A DNA stretch of 28,369 nucleotides from Candidatus Iainarchaeum sp. (GCA_028712575.1 JAQTPU010000001.1:1-28369); one strand, 5' to 3'; positions 1 to 6,896 are shown, counted from the stretch's first letter. The notes: generated from the sequence alone by a model not told the origin. Numbers and translations are program-made.

Positions 1-388
1 CAAGTCGCCCTCCGAACTCCTGTTTGCAGACGATGTCGCAAAATGGGAAAAGCAGAAAAACTTCAATGTTTTTGTTTCAGTCGACATTCCCACCCGGAAC
101 TGGAAGGGCCATTCGGGCTTTGTGACAGACCTTATCGACAAGGCCGACCTGCCTGTTGAAAACACTTCCGTGCTGATGTGCGGCCCGCAGGCAATGATGA
201 ACATTGCAATTGCAAAATTCAAAAAACACGGCTTTAAGGCGGAGCAGATTTACGCCTCTCTCGAAAGGCTTATGCACTGCGGCGTGGGAAAATGCGGCCA
301 CTGCAACATAGGCAGGGAATATGCCTGCGTTAACGGCCCTGTTTTTTCAGGGCGGGAATTAGAGCAAATGCATCTGAAGGAGGATTAA
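1..388 (+). CDS. hydG: Hydrogenase gamma subunit HydG, 3' part (FAD/NAD and [2Fe-2S] protein)
   Basis: This is the 3' end of an open frame that enters from the left edge; the first full codon is at 2. HydG belongs to the ferredoxin-NADP reductase / dihydroorotate dehydrogenase electron-transfer family and passes electrons between NAD(P)H and the hydrogenase core in the cytoplasm. Visible here are the nucleotide-binding MCGPQAMM motif and, near the C-terminus, the cysteine pattern C-x4-C-x2-C-x7-C (CGVGKCGHCNIGREYAC) that binds a [2Fe-2S] cluster, then NGPVF. The FAD-binding N-terminal half lies outside the window. It is followed after 2 nt by a small gene and then hydD and hydA, the usual gamma-delta-alpha order of group 3b hydrogenases. 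Family assignment is confident; the symbol follows Pyrococcus usage. Confidence 0.93.
   Translation, partial: KSPSELLFADDVAKWEKQKNFNVFVSVDIPTRNWKGHSGFVTDLIDKADLPVENTSVLMCGPQAMMNIAIAKFKKHGFKAEQIYASLERLMHCGVGKCGHCNIGREYACVNGPVFSGRELEQMHLKED
377..384 (+). promoter_or_regulatory. Strong ribosome binding site
   Basis: AAGGAGGA lies 6 nt before the ATG at 391, inside the last codons of hydG. It shows that the small ORF between hydG and hydD is translated in its own right. Confidence 0.75.
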
Positions 389-390
389 TA

Positions 391-687
391 ATGGCGGATG
401 AGAAAGAACTGCTGAAAAGGCAGGTCGGCTTTCTGCAGAAATCAAGGGCATCTGCGGAAAAAACAATAAAAATTTTTCAGGGCGAAATGAAAAAATTCGG
501 GCCGGGGGAACAATTTGAAAGCGCAAAAAAGGCTTTCTCCGCGGTAAAGGAAAGGCTCGATTCCATCGATGCAATGCTCCTGCGCGTGCAGAAAGAGCTT
601 GAATCAGCCCCCTCTTCAAAAAGCCTTTCTTCAAAAGGCAAAGCCCCGGTGAAACCAAAAAAAGGAAAAAAATCCAAAAAGAAATAA
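391..687 (+). CDS. Small Lys-rich helical protein inside the hydrogenase operon
   Basis: I do not recognise this 98-residue protein. Residues 1-75 are charged and probably helical or coiled-coil. Residues 76-98 form a Ser/Pro/Lys tail ending in KPKKGKKSKKK. There are no cysteines, so it is not an electron carrier. A strong SD sits 6 nt upstream, it starts 2 nt after the hydG stop, and it ends 12 nt before hydD, so it is an integral part of the operon. The group 3b operons I know place the gamma and delta genes next to each other, so this is an insertion relative to them. It could be an assembly factor, an accessory subunit, or a basic nucleic-acid-binding passenger; nothing in the sequence decides this. 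Confidence 0.8.
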   Translation: MADEKELLKRQVGFLQKSRASAEKTIKIFQGEMKKFGPGEQFESAKKAFSAVKERLDSIDAMLLRVQKELESAPSSKSLSSKGKAPVKPKKGKKSKKK

Positions 688-699
688 CGGGAAATTCCT

Positions 700-1470
700 A
701 TGAAAAGCAAAAAAAAACATGAAAAAACAAGGCTGGGTTTTTTCTCGCTTACCTGCTGCGAAGGCTGCGAGCTTGCAGTCCTGGAATTAAACCGGGATTT
801 CGTAAAAGCCCTTGGTTTTGTTGAAATCCTGGAATCAAGGATGCTGCGCGAAAAAAACCCCCCGCAGGAACTCGACATTGCCTTTGTCGAGGGCAGCATT
901 GTGGGAAAAGACGACCTGGAAAAGGCGCAGAAAATAAGGGAAAGAAGCAGGTTCCTTGTTGCAATGGGCGCATGCGCGACAATTGCCGGAATTCCCGGCA
1001 TTAGGAATGCCCTGCCAGAAAAAATAAAATCCGCGCTTCCGCAGCGCGCAGTAAAAAAGCCGCTCGAAGCCGTGCATAAGCTGTCCGATTTTGTAAAAGT
1101 CGATTTTGAACTGCAGGGCTGTGCAATAAACGAAAAAGAGTTTTTGAAAGTGCTTGTCCAGTTCCACAACGGCTTTTTCCCGCGCCTTGAAAATGTCCCT
1201 GTCTGCAAGGAATGCAAGGAAAAGGAAAATCCCTGCCTCCTGCTTGAAGGAAAAGCCTGCCTCGGCCCTGCCAGTTATGCGGGTTGCAATGCCCTCTGCC
1301 CGTCCCAAAAGGCGCAGTGCATAGGCTGCAGGGGCTTTACAAAAGACGCGAATTTTTCAGCCCTGAAGCGTTTATTCAAGGAATTCGGCCTGACAGAAGG
1401 GGAAACAAAAAACATTTTCACATACTTTAACCCCGACCCGTTTGCGGAGGCTTCAAATGCACGGCAATGA
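700..1470 (+). CDS. hydD: Hydrogenase delta (small) subunit HydD
   Basis: This is the NiFe-hydrogenase small subunit of the NADH-ubiquinone oxidoreductase 20-kDa family. It carries Fe-S clusters that relay electrons between the NiFe site in HydA and the HydB/HydG diaphorase part. The N-terminal TCCEGCE supplies the first two cluster cysteines, GACATIAGIPG is the next conserved segment, and Cys residues follow at LQGCA, VPVCKECKEKENPC, ACLGPASYAGCNALC and CIGCRGF. At 256 aa it is close to the Pyrococcus HydD length. No signal peptide is present, which fits a cytoplasmic enzyme. The ATG at 700 is 12 nt after the preceding stop, and the last codons overlap the start of hydA by 14 nt, so the two are probably translationally coupled. 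Confidence 0.93.
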   Translation: MKSKKKHEKTRLGFFSLTCCEGCELAVLELNRDFVKALGFVEILESRMLREKNPPQELDIAFVEGSIVGKDDLEKAQKIRERSRFLVAMGACATIAGIPGIRNALPEKIKSALPQRAVKKPLEAVHKLSDFVKVDFELQGCAINEKEFLKVLVQFHNGFFPRLENVPVCKECKEKENPCLLLEGKACLGPASYAGCNALCPSQKAQCIGCRGFTKDANFSALKRLFKEFGLTEGETKNIFTYFNPDPFAEASNARQ

Positions 1471-2755
1471 GCATTTTTCCCTGCATGACATTACAAAAAT
1501 AGAAGGCCATGCAAGCCTCGAAGTCCAGCTGAAAGACGGCTTTGTGGAAAAATGCGAATTCAGAATCAGCGAGAACCACAGGTTTTTTGAAGACATGGCA
1601 ATTGGCAGGAGCTTCGAGGAAATCCCGCTTATAATGTCAAGGATATGCGGCTTCTGCTGTTCCTCGCACCTGAATACTGCAGTAAAGGCATGCGAAAAAG
1701 CGCTCGGTGTTGAACCCTCGGAACAGGTTTTTTTGCTGCGCGAACTCTCCTCGAATATGGAATTCCTGAAAAGCCATGCCCTGCACCTTTACCTTCTGGT
1801 CCTGCCGGACTATCTTGGAAGGGAAAGCGCGCTCCATTTCAGCGGAAAAGAGCACCAGTATATCCACGACTGCCTTGACTTCAAAAAAACAGCGACAGAC
1901 ACCCTGAACGTGCTTGGCGCAAGGGCCTATCACACAGTGAACGTGAGAGTAGGCGGATTTTCAAAGTTCCCGAATGCGGAAGAGCTTGGGCACTGCATGC
2001 ACGACCTCGAGCACCTGCGCAAAAAAGCAATTGAAACAATAGAATTGTTTGCAGGCTTCCTGCCGGAAAAGGGATTCGACCGCAATGCAAATTACGCCGC
2101 ATTGTCGGGAAAAAACTATTCCCTGCTGGAAGGGAAAATCCTTTTCGGCAGCGGCACTGTTATTCCGGAAGAAAAATTCCTTGAGCATGTGGAAGAGTCG
2201 GTAATTCCCTATGCAACGGCAACACAGGCCAGGTTTGCGCAGAAAGAATATTTTGTAGGCGCGCTTGCAAGGATAAACCTCAACCAGGCCGAGCTGTACC
2301 ACGAGCCGAAAAAAATAATCAGGGATTTGAAATTGAAATTCCCGAACACTTCGCCATTTTACATTAATGCCGCACAGGCAGTTGAAATGCTCCAGGCCAT
2401 TGATTCAAGCATTGAAATCCTGCAGATACTCGACAGGATAAAAATAAGGCAGGAACCATTGAAAAAAACCATTCCAAAAGAAAGCACGGGCACAGGCGTT
2501 ACTGAAGCCCCGAGGGGCCTGCTTTTCCATTCCTATTCAATAGGCTCCGACGGCCTGATAAAAAAAGGCCATATTGTAGTCCCTACGCAGCAGAACTCAA
2601 AAAACATAGAGGCAGACCTCAAAGGCTTTATTCCGGGCCTGCTTTCAATGCAGAAGGAAAAGGCTGAACTTGAAATAGAAAAACTGATTCGGGCATATGA
2701 CCCATGCATTTCCTGTTCGACGCATTTTCTCAAAGTAGACTGGAAACGCCTTTAA
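1457..2755 (+). CDS. hydA: [NiFe] hydrogenase alpha (large catalytic) subunit HydA, group 3b
   Basis: This is the catalytic subunit that binds the NiFe(CN)2CO centre for H2 oxidation or evolution; group 3b enzymes use NADP(H) and can reduce sulfur. The N-terminal L1 motif is RICGFCCSSH and the C-terminal L2 motif is DPCISCSTH, giving the four Ni-ligand cysteines. After the L2 histidine comes FLKVDWKRL, nine residues expected to be removed by the maturation protease. I start it at the ATG at 1457 because GGAGG at 1446-1450 lies 6 nt before it; an in-frame TTG at 1442 lies upstream of that SD. This gives 432 aa, normal for the family. It overlaps the hydD 3' end by 14 nt and, tail-to-tail, the protease gene by 26 nt. 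Confidence 0.95.
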   Translation: MHGNEHFSLHDITKIEGHASLEVQLKDGFVEKCEFRISENHRFFEDMAIGRSFEEIPLIMSRICGFCCSSHLNTAVKACEKALGVEPSEQVFLLRELSSNMEFLKSHALHLYLLVLPDYLGRESALHFSGKEHQYIHDCLDFKKTATDTLNVLGARAYHTVNVRVGGFSKFPNAEELGHCMHDLEHLRKKAIETIELFAGFLPEKGFDRNANYAALSGKNYSLLEGKILFGSGTVIPEEKFLEHVEESVIPYATATQARFAQKEYFVGALARINLNQAELYHEPKKIIRDLKLKFPNTSPFYINAAQAVEMLQAIDSSIEILQILDRIKIRQEPLKKTIPKESTGTGVTEAPRGLLFHSYSIGSDGLIKKGHIVVPTQQNSKNIEADLKGFIPGLLSMQKEKAELEIEKLIRAYDPCISCSTHFLKVDWKRL

Positions 2756-3110
2756 CAGCCTCTTCAAGCGGCATTCCCTGCGGAACAGCAATAATGCGGA
2801 TTTTTTTTCCCCGCAATTTCCCTATTTTTTCAAAAAGCAGGAGCTCTGTTCCCAGGTCAAAATCATGCAGGGAAAAATTTTTTTTTTCCCGCAAAAACTT
2901 CAAATCGGCAAAAACACGGATTTTTTCAATCCCTTCCGCACAATCAAGAATCACAAGCTCATCGGGAATTTCTTCCAAATCGTTCAGGGATTCGATTTCT
3001 TCGAATTCAAATTTCCCGGATTGCCTTTTATTTTTCAATTCTTCCGCAGCCTTCAATGCGATTGAATCCCCTTCCAGCAGGCGGTTCCCGAAAACAAAAA
3101 CTTTTTTCAT
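2730..3110 (-). CDS. Hydrogenase maturation protease (M52/HycI family)
   Basis: This 126-aa protein resembles the M52 endopeptidases that remove the C-terminal tail of the hydrogenase large subunit after nickel is inserted. It shows the family's N-terminal VFGNRLLEGD (GN..L..GD type, with the metal-binding acidic residue), the central VILDCAEG (usually LD...G) and SLHDFDLG with the conserved histidine. It is shorter than E. coli HybD (about 160 aa) but typical of archaeal 3b-associated proteases. The gene is convergent with hydA and the last 26 nt of the two overlap on opposite strands. A TATA-like TTTATAAAAA (rc of 3134-3143) lies about 28 nt upstream of the ATG, so the mRNA is probably leaderless. 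Confidence 0.88.
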   Translation of the reverse strand: MKKVFVFGNRLLEGDSIALKAAEELKNKRQSGKFEFEEIESLNDLEEIPDELVILDCAEGIEKIRVFADLKFLREKKNFSLHDFDLGTELLLFEKIGKLRGKKIRIIAVPQGMPLEEAVKGVSSLL

Positions 3111-3122
3111 GATAATAATTGT

Positions 3123-3143
3123 TTTTTAATTGTTTTTATAAAT
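3123..3143. repeat. 21-bp direct repeat, left copy
   Basis: The bases TTTTTAATTG...TATAAAT here recur exactly at 3313-3333. The two copies bracket the hairpin-rich element 3144-3312. Read on the minus strand this copy supplies the TATA-like box of the hydrogenase protease gene. Confidence 0.85.
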
Positions 3144-3312
3144 CGGCCTTTTCTTGAAAAGAACATTGCAAACTTTGGGTTTGCGACATTGAAAAGCATT
3201 GCTTTCGATGCAACGCAAACTTTGTTTGCATTGTGCCTCACAAAGCTTTGCTTTGTAAGGAAGCCTTGGGAAAAGAACAATTTGCTGATGCAAACTGGCT
3301 GAAGGAATGCGC
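3144..3312 (+). repeat. Chained-hairpin intergenic element, copy A
   Basis: Bases 3146-3277 (132 bp) are identical to 17946-18077. The sequence is a string of short perfect hairpins, e.g. GCAAAC-TTTGG-GTTTGC, AAAGC-ATT-GCTTT, GCAAAC-TTT-GTTTGC and ACAAAG-CTTTG-CTTTGT. It begins with GCCTTTTCTTGAAAAGAA and ends with AAGCCTTGGGAAAAGAA followed by CAATTTGCTGATGCAAA. It has no convincing coding frame. It lies between two divergent genes (protease and transporter) and is bracketed by a 21-bp direct repeat, which looks like an insertion into the shared promoter region. No transposase is near, so a non-autonomous mobile repeat is one possibility. Confidence 0.85.
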
Positions 3313-3333
3313 TTTTTAATTGTTTTTATAAAT
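3313..3333. repeat. 21-bp direct repeat, right copy
   Basis: Exact copy of 3123-3143. Here it lies just upstream of the transporter ATG at 3344; the TTTTTAATT part is centred about 27 nt before that ATG and could serve as its TATA box. Confidence 0.85.
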
Positions 3334-3343
3334 TCATAATTCC

Positions 3344-4258
3344 ATGCTGTCGGAAAAAAAAGCCTGTTTTCTGGTCGTGCTTACCGCAATAATCAGCGGC
3401 TTCTCTGTTTTTCTCAATAAATTCGGTGTTGCGGAAACAGACGCAATCGCCTTCACTGCGCTCAAAAATACCCTTGTTGCAGTTTTCCTGATTTCAATAA
3501 TCCTGCTTGCAAAGGACTTTCCCTCCCTCAAAAGCCTTTCAAAAAAGCAATGGGCAAAGCTTGCGGCAATAGGCCTGATAGGCGGAAGCATCCCGTTTGC
3601 GCTTTTCTTCTCCGCCCTGAAACTCACTTCCGCGGTCAATGCGGGCTTTTTCCACAAGACGCTTTTTATTTTTGCAGCGGCATTCGCAATACTTTTCCTG
3701 AAGGAAAAAATAAGCAAAACCTTTCTCATTGCCGCAGGCCTTCTCCTGCTCGGCAACTTCCTGCTTTTCCCGTTTTCTGGATTCGGGCTTCCCGAACTTC
3801 TTGTTGTAACAGCGGTTATTTTCTGGGCAGCGGAAAACGTGCTCTCAAAGCACGTTCTTAAGGAACTGAACGGGAACACTGTGGCTTTCGGCAGGATGTT
3901 TTTCGGCTCCCTGATACTGCTTTTGTTCATTGCGGTTTCAGGCAGATTCGGGATTCTCACGGCAGTAAATCCAGTGCAATTCCAGTGGATTCTCCTCACT
4001 TCAATCCCATTGCTGTTATTTGTGCTTACATTTTACAACGGCCTGAAGCACATTCCCGTTTCAAAGGCAACCGCAATTTTAATGCTCGGCCAGCCGATTA
4101 CAATGCTCCTTTCTGCGGTTTTCATAGGCTCTGCTGTTTCATTCAGCCAGGCAACAGGAATTGCCCTCACTCTCATTGCAATTCTCCTGCTCTTCGCCTC
4201 TTCTTATTTCCTCGCTTTCCTGCGCTCAAAGGGTTTTTCTCTTGCCGCAACAAAATGA
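3344..4258 (+). CDS. EamA/DMT-family transporter (drug/metabolite exporter-like)
   Basis: This 304-aa polytopic membrane protein has the two-fold EamA layout of about ten hydrophobic helices. The first half starts at ACFLVVLTAIISGFSVFLNK, and the second half starts near LPELLVVTAVIFWAAENVLSK, which repeats the pattern of helix plus conserved polar turn (compare FLNKFGV with VLSKHVL). The C-terminus is cytoplasmic and Arg/Lys-rich. The substrate cannot be told from sequence; members export amino acids, metabolites or drugs. Its 3' end overlaps the start of the next gene by about 17 nt, so the two are probably one operon. Its promoter region is occupied by the chained-hairpin repeat. Confidence 0.9.
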   Translation: MLSEKKACFLVVLTAIISGFSVFLNKFGVAETDAIAFTALKNTLVAVFLISIILLAKDFPSLKSLSKKQWAKLAAIGLIGGSIPFALFFSALKLTSAVNAGFFHKTLFIFAAAFAILFLKEKISKTFLIAAGLLLLGNFLLFPFSGFGLPELLVVTAVIFWAAENVLSKHVLKELNGNTVAFGRMFFGSLILLLFIAVSGRFGILTAVNPVQFQWILLTSIPLLLFVLTFYNGLKHIPVSKATAILMLGQPITMLLSAVFIGSAVSFSQATGIALTLIAILLLFASSYFLAFLRSKGFSLAATK

Positions 4259-4967
4259 AACTTCGGCGCTGCAATTTGCATGCAGGTATTCCCTGGTTCC
4301 AAACGAACTCGGCTATTGCGGAAAAGAAAAAGCCTTCCTTGAATTCGGAAAATTCCTGAAAAATCCGGAAGAGAAAAAAATTCCTGAAATAAAAAACCTG
4401 CTCGGCTCCTTTTTCGGGCTGCATTCCTATCTTGATTTGATTGCACGCGCCAATAACAAAAATGTTTTTGACCCCGAAGTCCTGGAAGCATACTGGCTTG
4501 GAAACAGGCTTCTTGAAAATGTTCCCCGCGCAGGCATCAGCCGGGCAATTCTGCATCTTGAAAAATACGGCCTGCCGGAAAAAATTGCGGAACAAAAAGC
4601 CATTTCCCTTCCGGAAGGCGCGCTTCCGCACCATTCCCTTCACGTGCTTCACGTGAATTTTGTCACGCGCAAATTAAGGCCGCTTGTCCGGAACCTTTCA
4701 GACTGCCTTATCCAATGGGCGGAAGTCAGGGCAGTTTCAAACGGCAAGCTGCGCGTAAAGGGCATTGAATTAAAAGCCCTGAACAAAAAATTTGTTCTGC
4801 AGGAAAAAACAAAAACAATTGAAAACCAGTTCTCCCTGCTCCCTGAAAAAGGCGATTTTGTTTCAGTGCACTGGAAAAACGCAATCGAAATCCTTTCAAA
4901 AGAACAATTAAAAAACCTGCAGAAAACAACAATGAAAAACATTGGCCTTGCCAATCCGGAAAATTAG
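4242..4967 (+). CDS. DUF6390-like protein with a HypC-like C-terminal domain
   Basis: About 241 aa. The N-terminal part has YSLVPNELGYCG, which I associate with the DUF6390 family, followed by a helical region. The C-terminal part, from residue 150, looks like the hydrogenase chaperone HypC. DCLIQWAEV (Cys about residue 155) lines up with the HypC start MCLAIPGKV, and GDFVSVHWKNAIEILSKEQ lines up with the HypC segment GDYV.VH.G.AI..L...E. The start is uncertain: no ATG is near, so I chose the TTG at 4242; the open frame extends back to 4161 inside the transporter gene. It overlaps the transporter by 17 nt and, tail-to-tail, the real hypC by 4 nt. A role in hydrogenase assembly is my inference from context and motif likeness. 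Confidence 0.75.
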   Translation: MPQQNETSALQFACRYSLVPNELGYCGKEKAFLEFGKFLKNPEEKKIPEIKNLLGSFFGLHSYLDLIARANNKNVFDPEVLEAYWLGNRLLENVPRAGISRAILHLEKYGLPEKIAEQKAISLPEGALPHHSLHVLHVNFVTRKLRPLVRNLSDCLIQWAEVRAVSNGKLRVKGIELKALNKKFVLQEKTKTIENQFSLLPEKGDFVSVHWKNAIEILSKEQLKNLQKTTMKNIGLANPEN

Positions 4968-5125
4968 GTTTTTTCCACGACATTCCTGTGCTGCACAATC
5001 ACCCTGTCGCCTATTTTTGCCTTTATCAGGTTTGCGGCTTCCCTCTTTTCAGGGCCGTAATCAATAACTGCGATTTTCCCCTTCCGCTTCAATCCAACAA
5101 CTTTTCCTGGAACTGCAAGGCACAT
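4964..5125 (-). CDS. hypC: Hydrogenase assembly chaperone HypC/HupF, short form
   Basis: This 53-aa ORF begins with MCLAVPGKVV, the diagnostic HypC/HupF start in which Cys2 binds the Fe(CN)2CO unit and the HydA precursor. It continues through KIAVIDYGPEKREA to IGDRVIVQHRNVVEKT. Known HypC proteins run to about 70-95 aa, so the C-terminal helix after the GD.V.VH segment is missing here. The stop TAA at 4964-4966 is clean, and no frameshift restores the missing part that I can see. The ATG at 5125 overlaps the stop of the preceding gene by 1 nt (TGATG), so the two are coupled. It is convergent with the HypC-like DUF6390 gene, overlapping by 4 nt. It is easy to miss because of its size. Confidence 0.92.
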   Translation of the reverse strand: MCLAVPGKVVGLKRKGKIAVIDYGPEKREAANLIKAKIGDRVIVQHRNVVEKT

Positions 5126-5388
5126 CAACGGCGCCTCCTGAAAGTCTGCCCCACTATCCTGAAAATTCCGCCAAGCCTTTCCAGCCTCCGCGCCCTTTTC
5201 AAATGCCAGCGGGCAATCGCATTTTCCTCCGCCTCTTTTCCGTCCAGCCTTTCGGCAGCGCCCATTGCTGTTGCACCCATGGCTTCAGCCGCCCCGTTAT
5301 GCGCACGGATTCCCGCTTTTCTTGCCGATTCCGCGCTTTTCACGTGGCTTGCTGCCCTCTTTTCAAAAAAACCCCCCTTTTTTTCCAT
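5125..5388 (-). CDS. Unknown basic Ala-rich helical protein coupled to hypC
   Basis: I do not recognise this 87-aa protein. It is rich in Ala, Arg, Lys and Glu, has no cysteines, and is probably all-helical. It has an Ala/Gly-rich middle (HNGAAEAMGATAMGAAERL) and a strongly basic end (GQTFRRRR). It was preferred over overlapping frames because its stop overlaps the hypC start codon (TGATG) and because a TATA-like CTTTTAAATC sits about 25 nt before the ATG at 5388. An in-frame TTG at 5397 is less likely. Being the first gene of a two-gene unit with hypC suggests a link to hydrogenase maturation, but the sequence itself shows no function. Confidence 0.7.
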   Translation of the reverse strand: MEKKGGFFEKRAASHVKSAESARKAGIRAHNGAAEAMGATAMGAAERLDGKEAEENAIARWHLKRARRLERLGGIFRIVGQTFRRRR

Positions 5389-5407
5389 AAAAAACAACTT
5401 TTAATAA

Positions 5408-5417
5408 GATTTAAAAG
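5408..5417 (-). promoter_or_regulatory. TATA-like box for the hypC operon
   Basis: CTTTTAAATC on the minus strand is centred about 25 nt before the ATG at 5388, the spacing expected for a leaderless archaeal mRNA. Confidence 0.55.
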
Positions 5418-5478
5418 TATTTAACATAATACTTAATTATAATCCTGAATTAAAATTCTTGCTTTTTTAGTGATATTA

Positions 5479-5667
5479 ATGGGAGCAAAAAACAATCCTC
5501 AAAAATGCCTTTATTGCGGCGGCTGCGTCGGGGTCTGCCCTGTTTCAGCAATAAAACTCGACGAAACCCGCATTGCAATCGACAATGCAAAATGCATTGA
5601 CTGTTCGGCCTGCATTTTAATCTGCCCAGTAGGCGCGAACGAACTCGTAAAGGGGCTGAAAGAATGA
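5479..5667 (+). CDS. 2[4Fe-4S] ferredoxin
   Basis: This 62-aa ferredoxin has two clusters bound by CLYCGGCVGVCP and CIDCSACILICP, each a C-x2-C-x2-C-x3-C-P motif. It is cytoplasmic and carries low-potential electrons. The ATG at 5479 is preferred; an in-frame GTG at 5470 would add three residues. Its stop overlaps the start of the geranylgeranyl reductase gene by 4 nt (ATGA). That pairing points to a job as the direct electron donor to the reductase; ferredoxin-dependent archaeal geranylgeranyl reductases with a neighbouring ferredoxin gene are known in Methanosarcina. Confidence 0.93.
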   Translation: MGAKNNPQKCLYCGGCVGVCPVSAIKLDETRIAIDNAKCIDCSACILICPVGANELVKGLKE

Positions 5668-6866
5668 CTCCGGAGCACTTTGATGTCATTGTTATAGGCC
5701 TTGGCCCTGCAGGCCTGGTTGCATGCAGGACTCTTGCGGAAAAAAAAATTTCAGTCCTCGGCCTTGACAGGAAGCAGGAAATAGGCCCGCCGAAAAGATG
5801 CGCCGAAGGCCTGGGCCTTGCATGGTTCAAGCGCGCAAAATTAAAAATAAGCCCGGAATGGTGCGTCCACAAGATTTACGGCGCAACTCTTTTCTCGCCC
5901 AGCGGGAGTTCAGTGACATTAAAATCAAAAAAACTGCAGGGCTATATCCTTGAAAGAAAAATCCTGGAAAAGCACCTTGCAATGGATGCTGTGAAAAAAG
6001 GCGCAAAAATAATTGCAAAATCAGACGTAATAGAAGCAAGGCGCGAACCAGGAAGGGTTTTTCTCCGCGTGAATAACGGGGGAGAAGAAAAGCAGTATTC
6101 CTGCGGCATGGTTATTGCCTGCGACGGCATTGATTCGCTTATTGCAAGGCAGCTCGGCCTGAACACTACAAACAAGCTTGTTGATGTCGATTCCGGTTGC
6201 CAATATGAAATGACAGGAATTTCAGGCTACGACCCAGCTGTTTTGAATATTTATTTCGGAACCGACGTTGCCCCAAGGGGATATGCCTGGATTTTCCCAA
6301 AAAGAAAAGACACTGCGAATGTGGGCATTGGAATCGGCGGAATGCAGAAAGAGACGGCAAAATATTACCTTGACAAATTCATTGCTTCAAGGCAAGGGCT
6401 TGCAAAAGGCTCGGTTATAGAGGCAAATGCGGGAATAATTCCCGTAGGCGGGTTTCTGGAAAACATGGCAAAGGACAGCCTGCTTGTTGCCGGAGATGCA
6501 GCCCATCATGTAGACCCTGTCCATGGCGGGGGAATAGGGATTGCAATGGAAGCAGGAATCCTTGCAGCAAATGTTGCGGCAGAGGCAGTGCATAAAAAAG
6601 ACTTTTCAGAAAAATTCCTATCCCGATACAACAAGCTCTGGTATGAAACAAGGGGCAATGAATTGAAGAAAAAACTGAGGGTAAGGCACCTGCTTGAACA
6701 GTTGAGCAATGACGATTTCAATTACCTTGCGGACTCGCTTACAATTGAAGAGGTAATGAAAATCGCTTCCGCAGACCTTGACAAGCCGACAAAGCTGATA
6801 ATACTTGGAAAAAAACTAGTGAAAAGGCCCGGGCTTGCAAAAATAATGCTGAAATACCTGAATTAA
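5664..6866 (+). CDS. Geranylgeranyl reductase family FAD protein (archaeal lipid saturation)
   Basis: This 400-aa flavoprotein should reduce the double bonds of geranylgeranyl chains of digeranylgeranylglycerophospholipids (or related isoprenoids), the last step toward saturated archaeal lipids. It has an N-terminal Rossmann motif VIVIGLGPAGLVAC, the family segment PPKRCAEGL (positions 38-46), a middle VIACDGIDS, and the second FAD motif LLVAGDAAHHVDPVHGGGIG around residue 275. RGYAWIFPK is also typical. Full length for the family. It overlaps the ferredoxin by 4 nt, so both are made together. Related homologues act on quinones or bacteriochlorophyll, but in an archaeon the lipid role is the likely one. 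Confidence 0.93.
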   Translation: MTPEHFDVIVIGLGPAGLVACRTLAEKKISVLGLDRKQEIGPPKRCAEGLGLAWFKRAKLKISPEWCVHKIYGATLFSPSGSSVTLKSKKLQGYILERKILEKHLAMDAVKKGAKIIAKSDVIEARREPGRVFLRVNNGGEEKQYSCGMVIACDGIDSLIARQLGLNTTNKLVDVDSGCQYEMTGISGYDPAVLNIYFGTDVAPRGYAWIFPKRKDTANVGIGIGGMQKETAKYYLDKFIASRQGLAKGSVIEANAGIIPVGGFLENMAKDSLLVAGDAAHHVDPVHGGGIGIAMEAGILAANVAAEAVHKKDFSEKFLSRYNKLWYETRGNELKKKLRVRHLLEQLSNDDFNYLADSLTIEEVMKIASADLDKPTKLIILGKKLVKRPGLAKIMLKYLN

Positions 6867-6896
6867 GAATCCCCGGGCTGCTGCTTAACGGATTAA

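Noticed and set aside
477..1217. 246-aa minus-strand frame
   Set aside because: It is a Ser/Phe-rich shadow of the 98-aa gene and hydD, which carry clear motifs on the plus strand.
3146..3277. CRISPR-like repeats
   Set aside because: The short palindromic words differ from each other and spacing is irregular; only two long copies exist in the window and there are no spacers or cas genes.
4988..5404. 138-aa plus-strand frame
   Set aside because: It lies opposite hypC and its coupled gene; its sequence is low in family-like features and it has no start signal.
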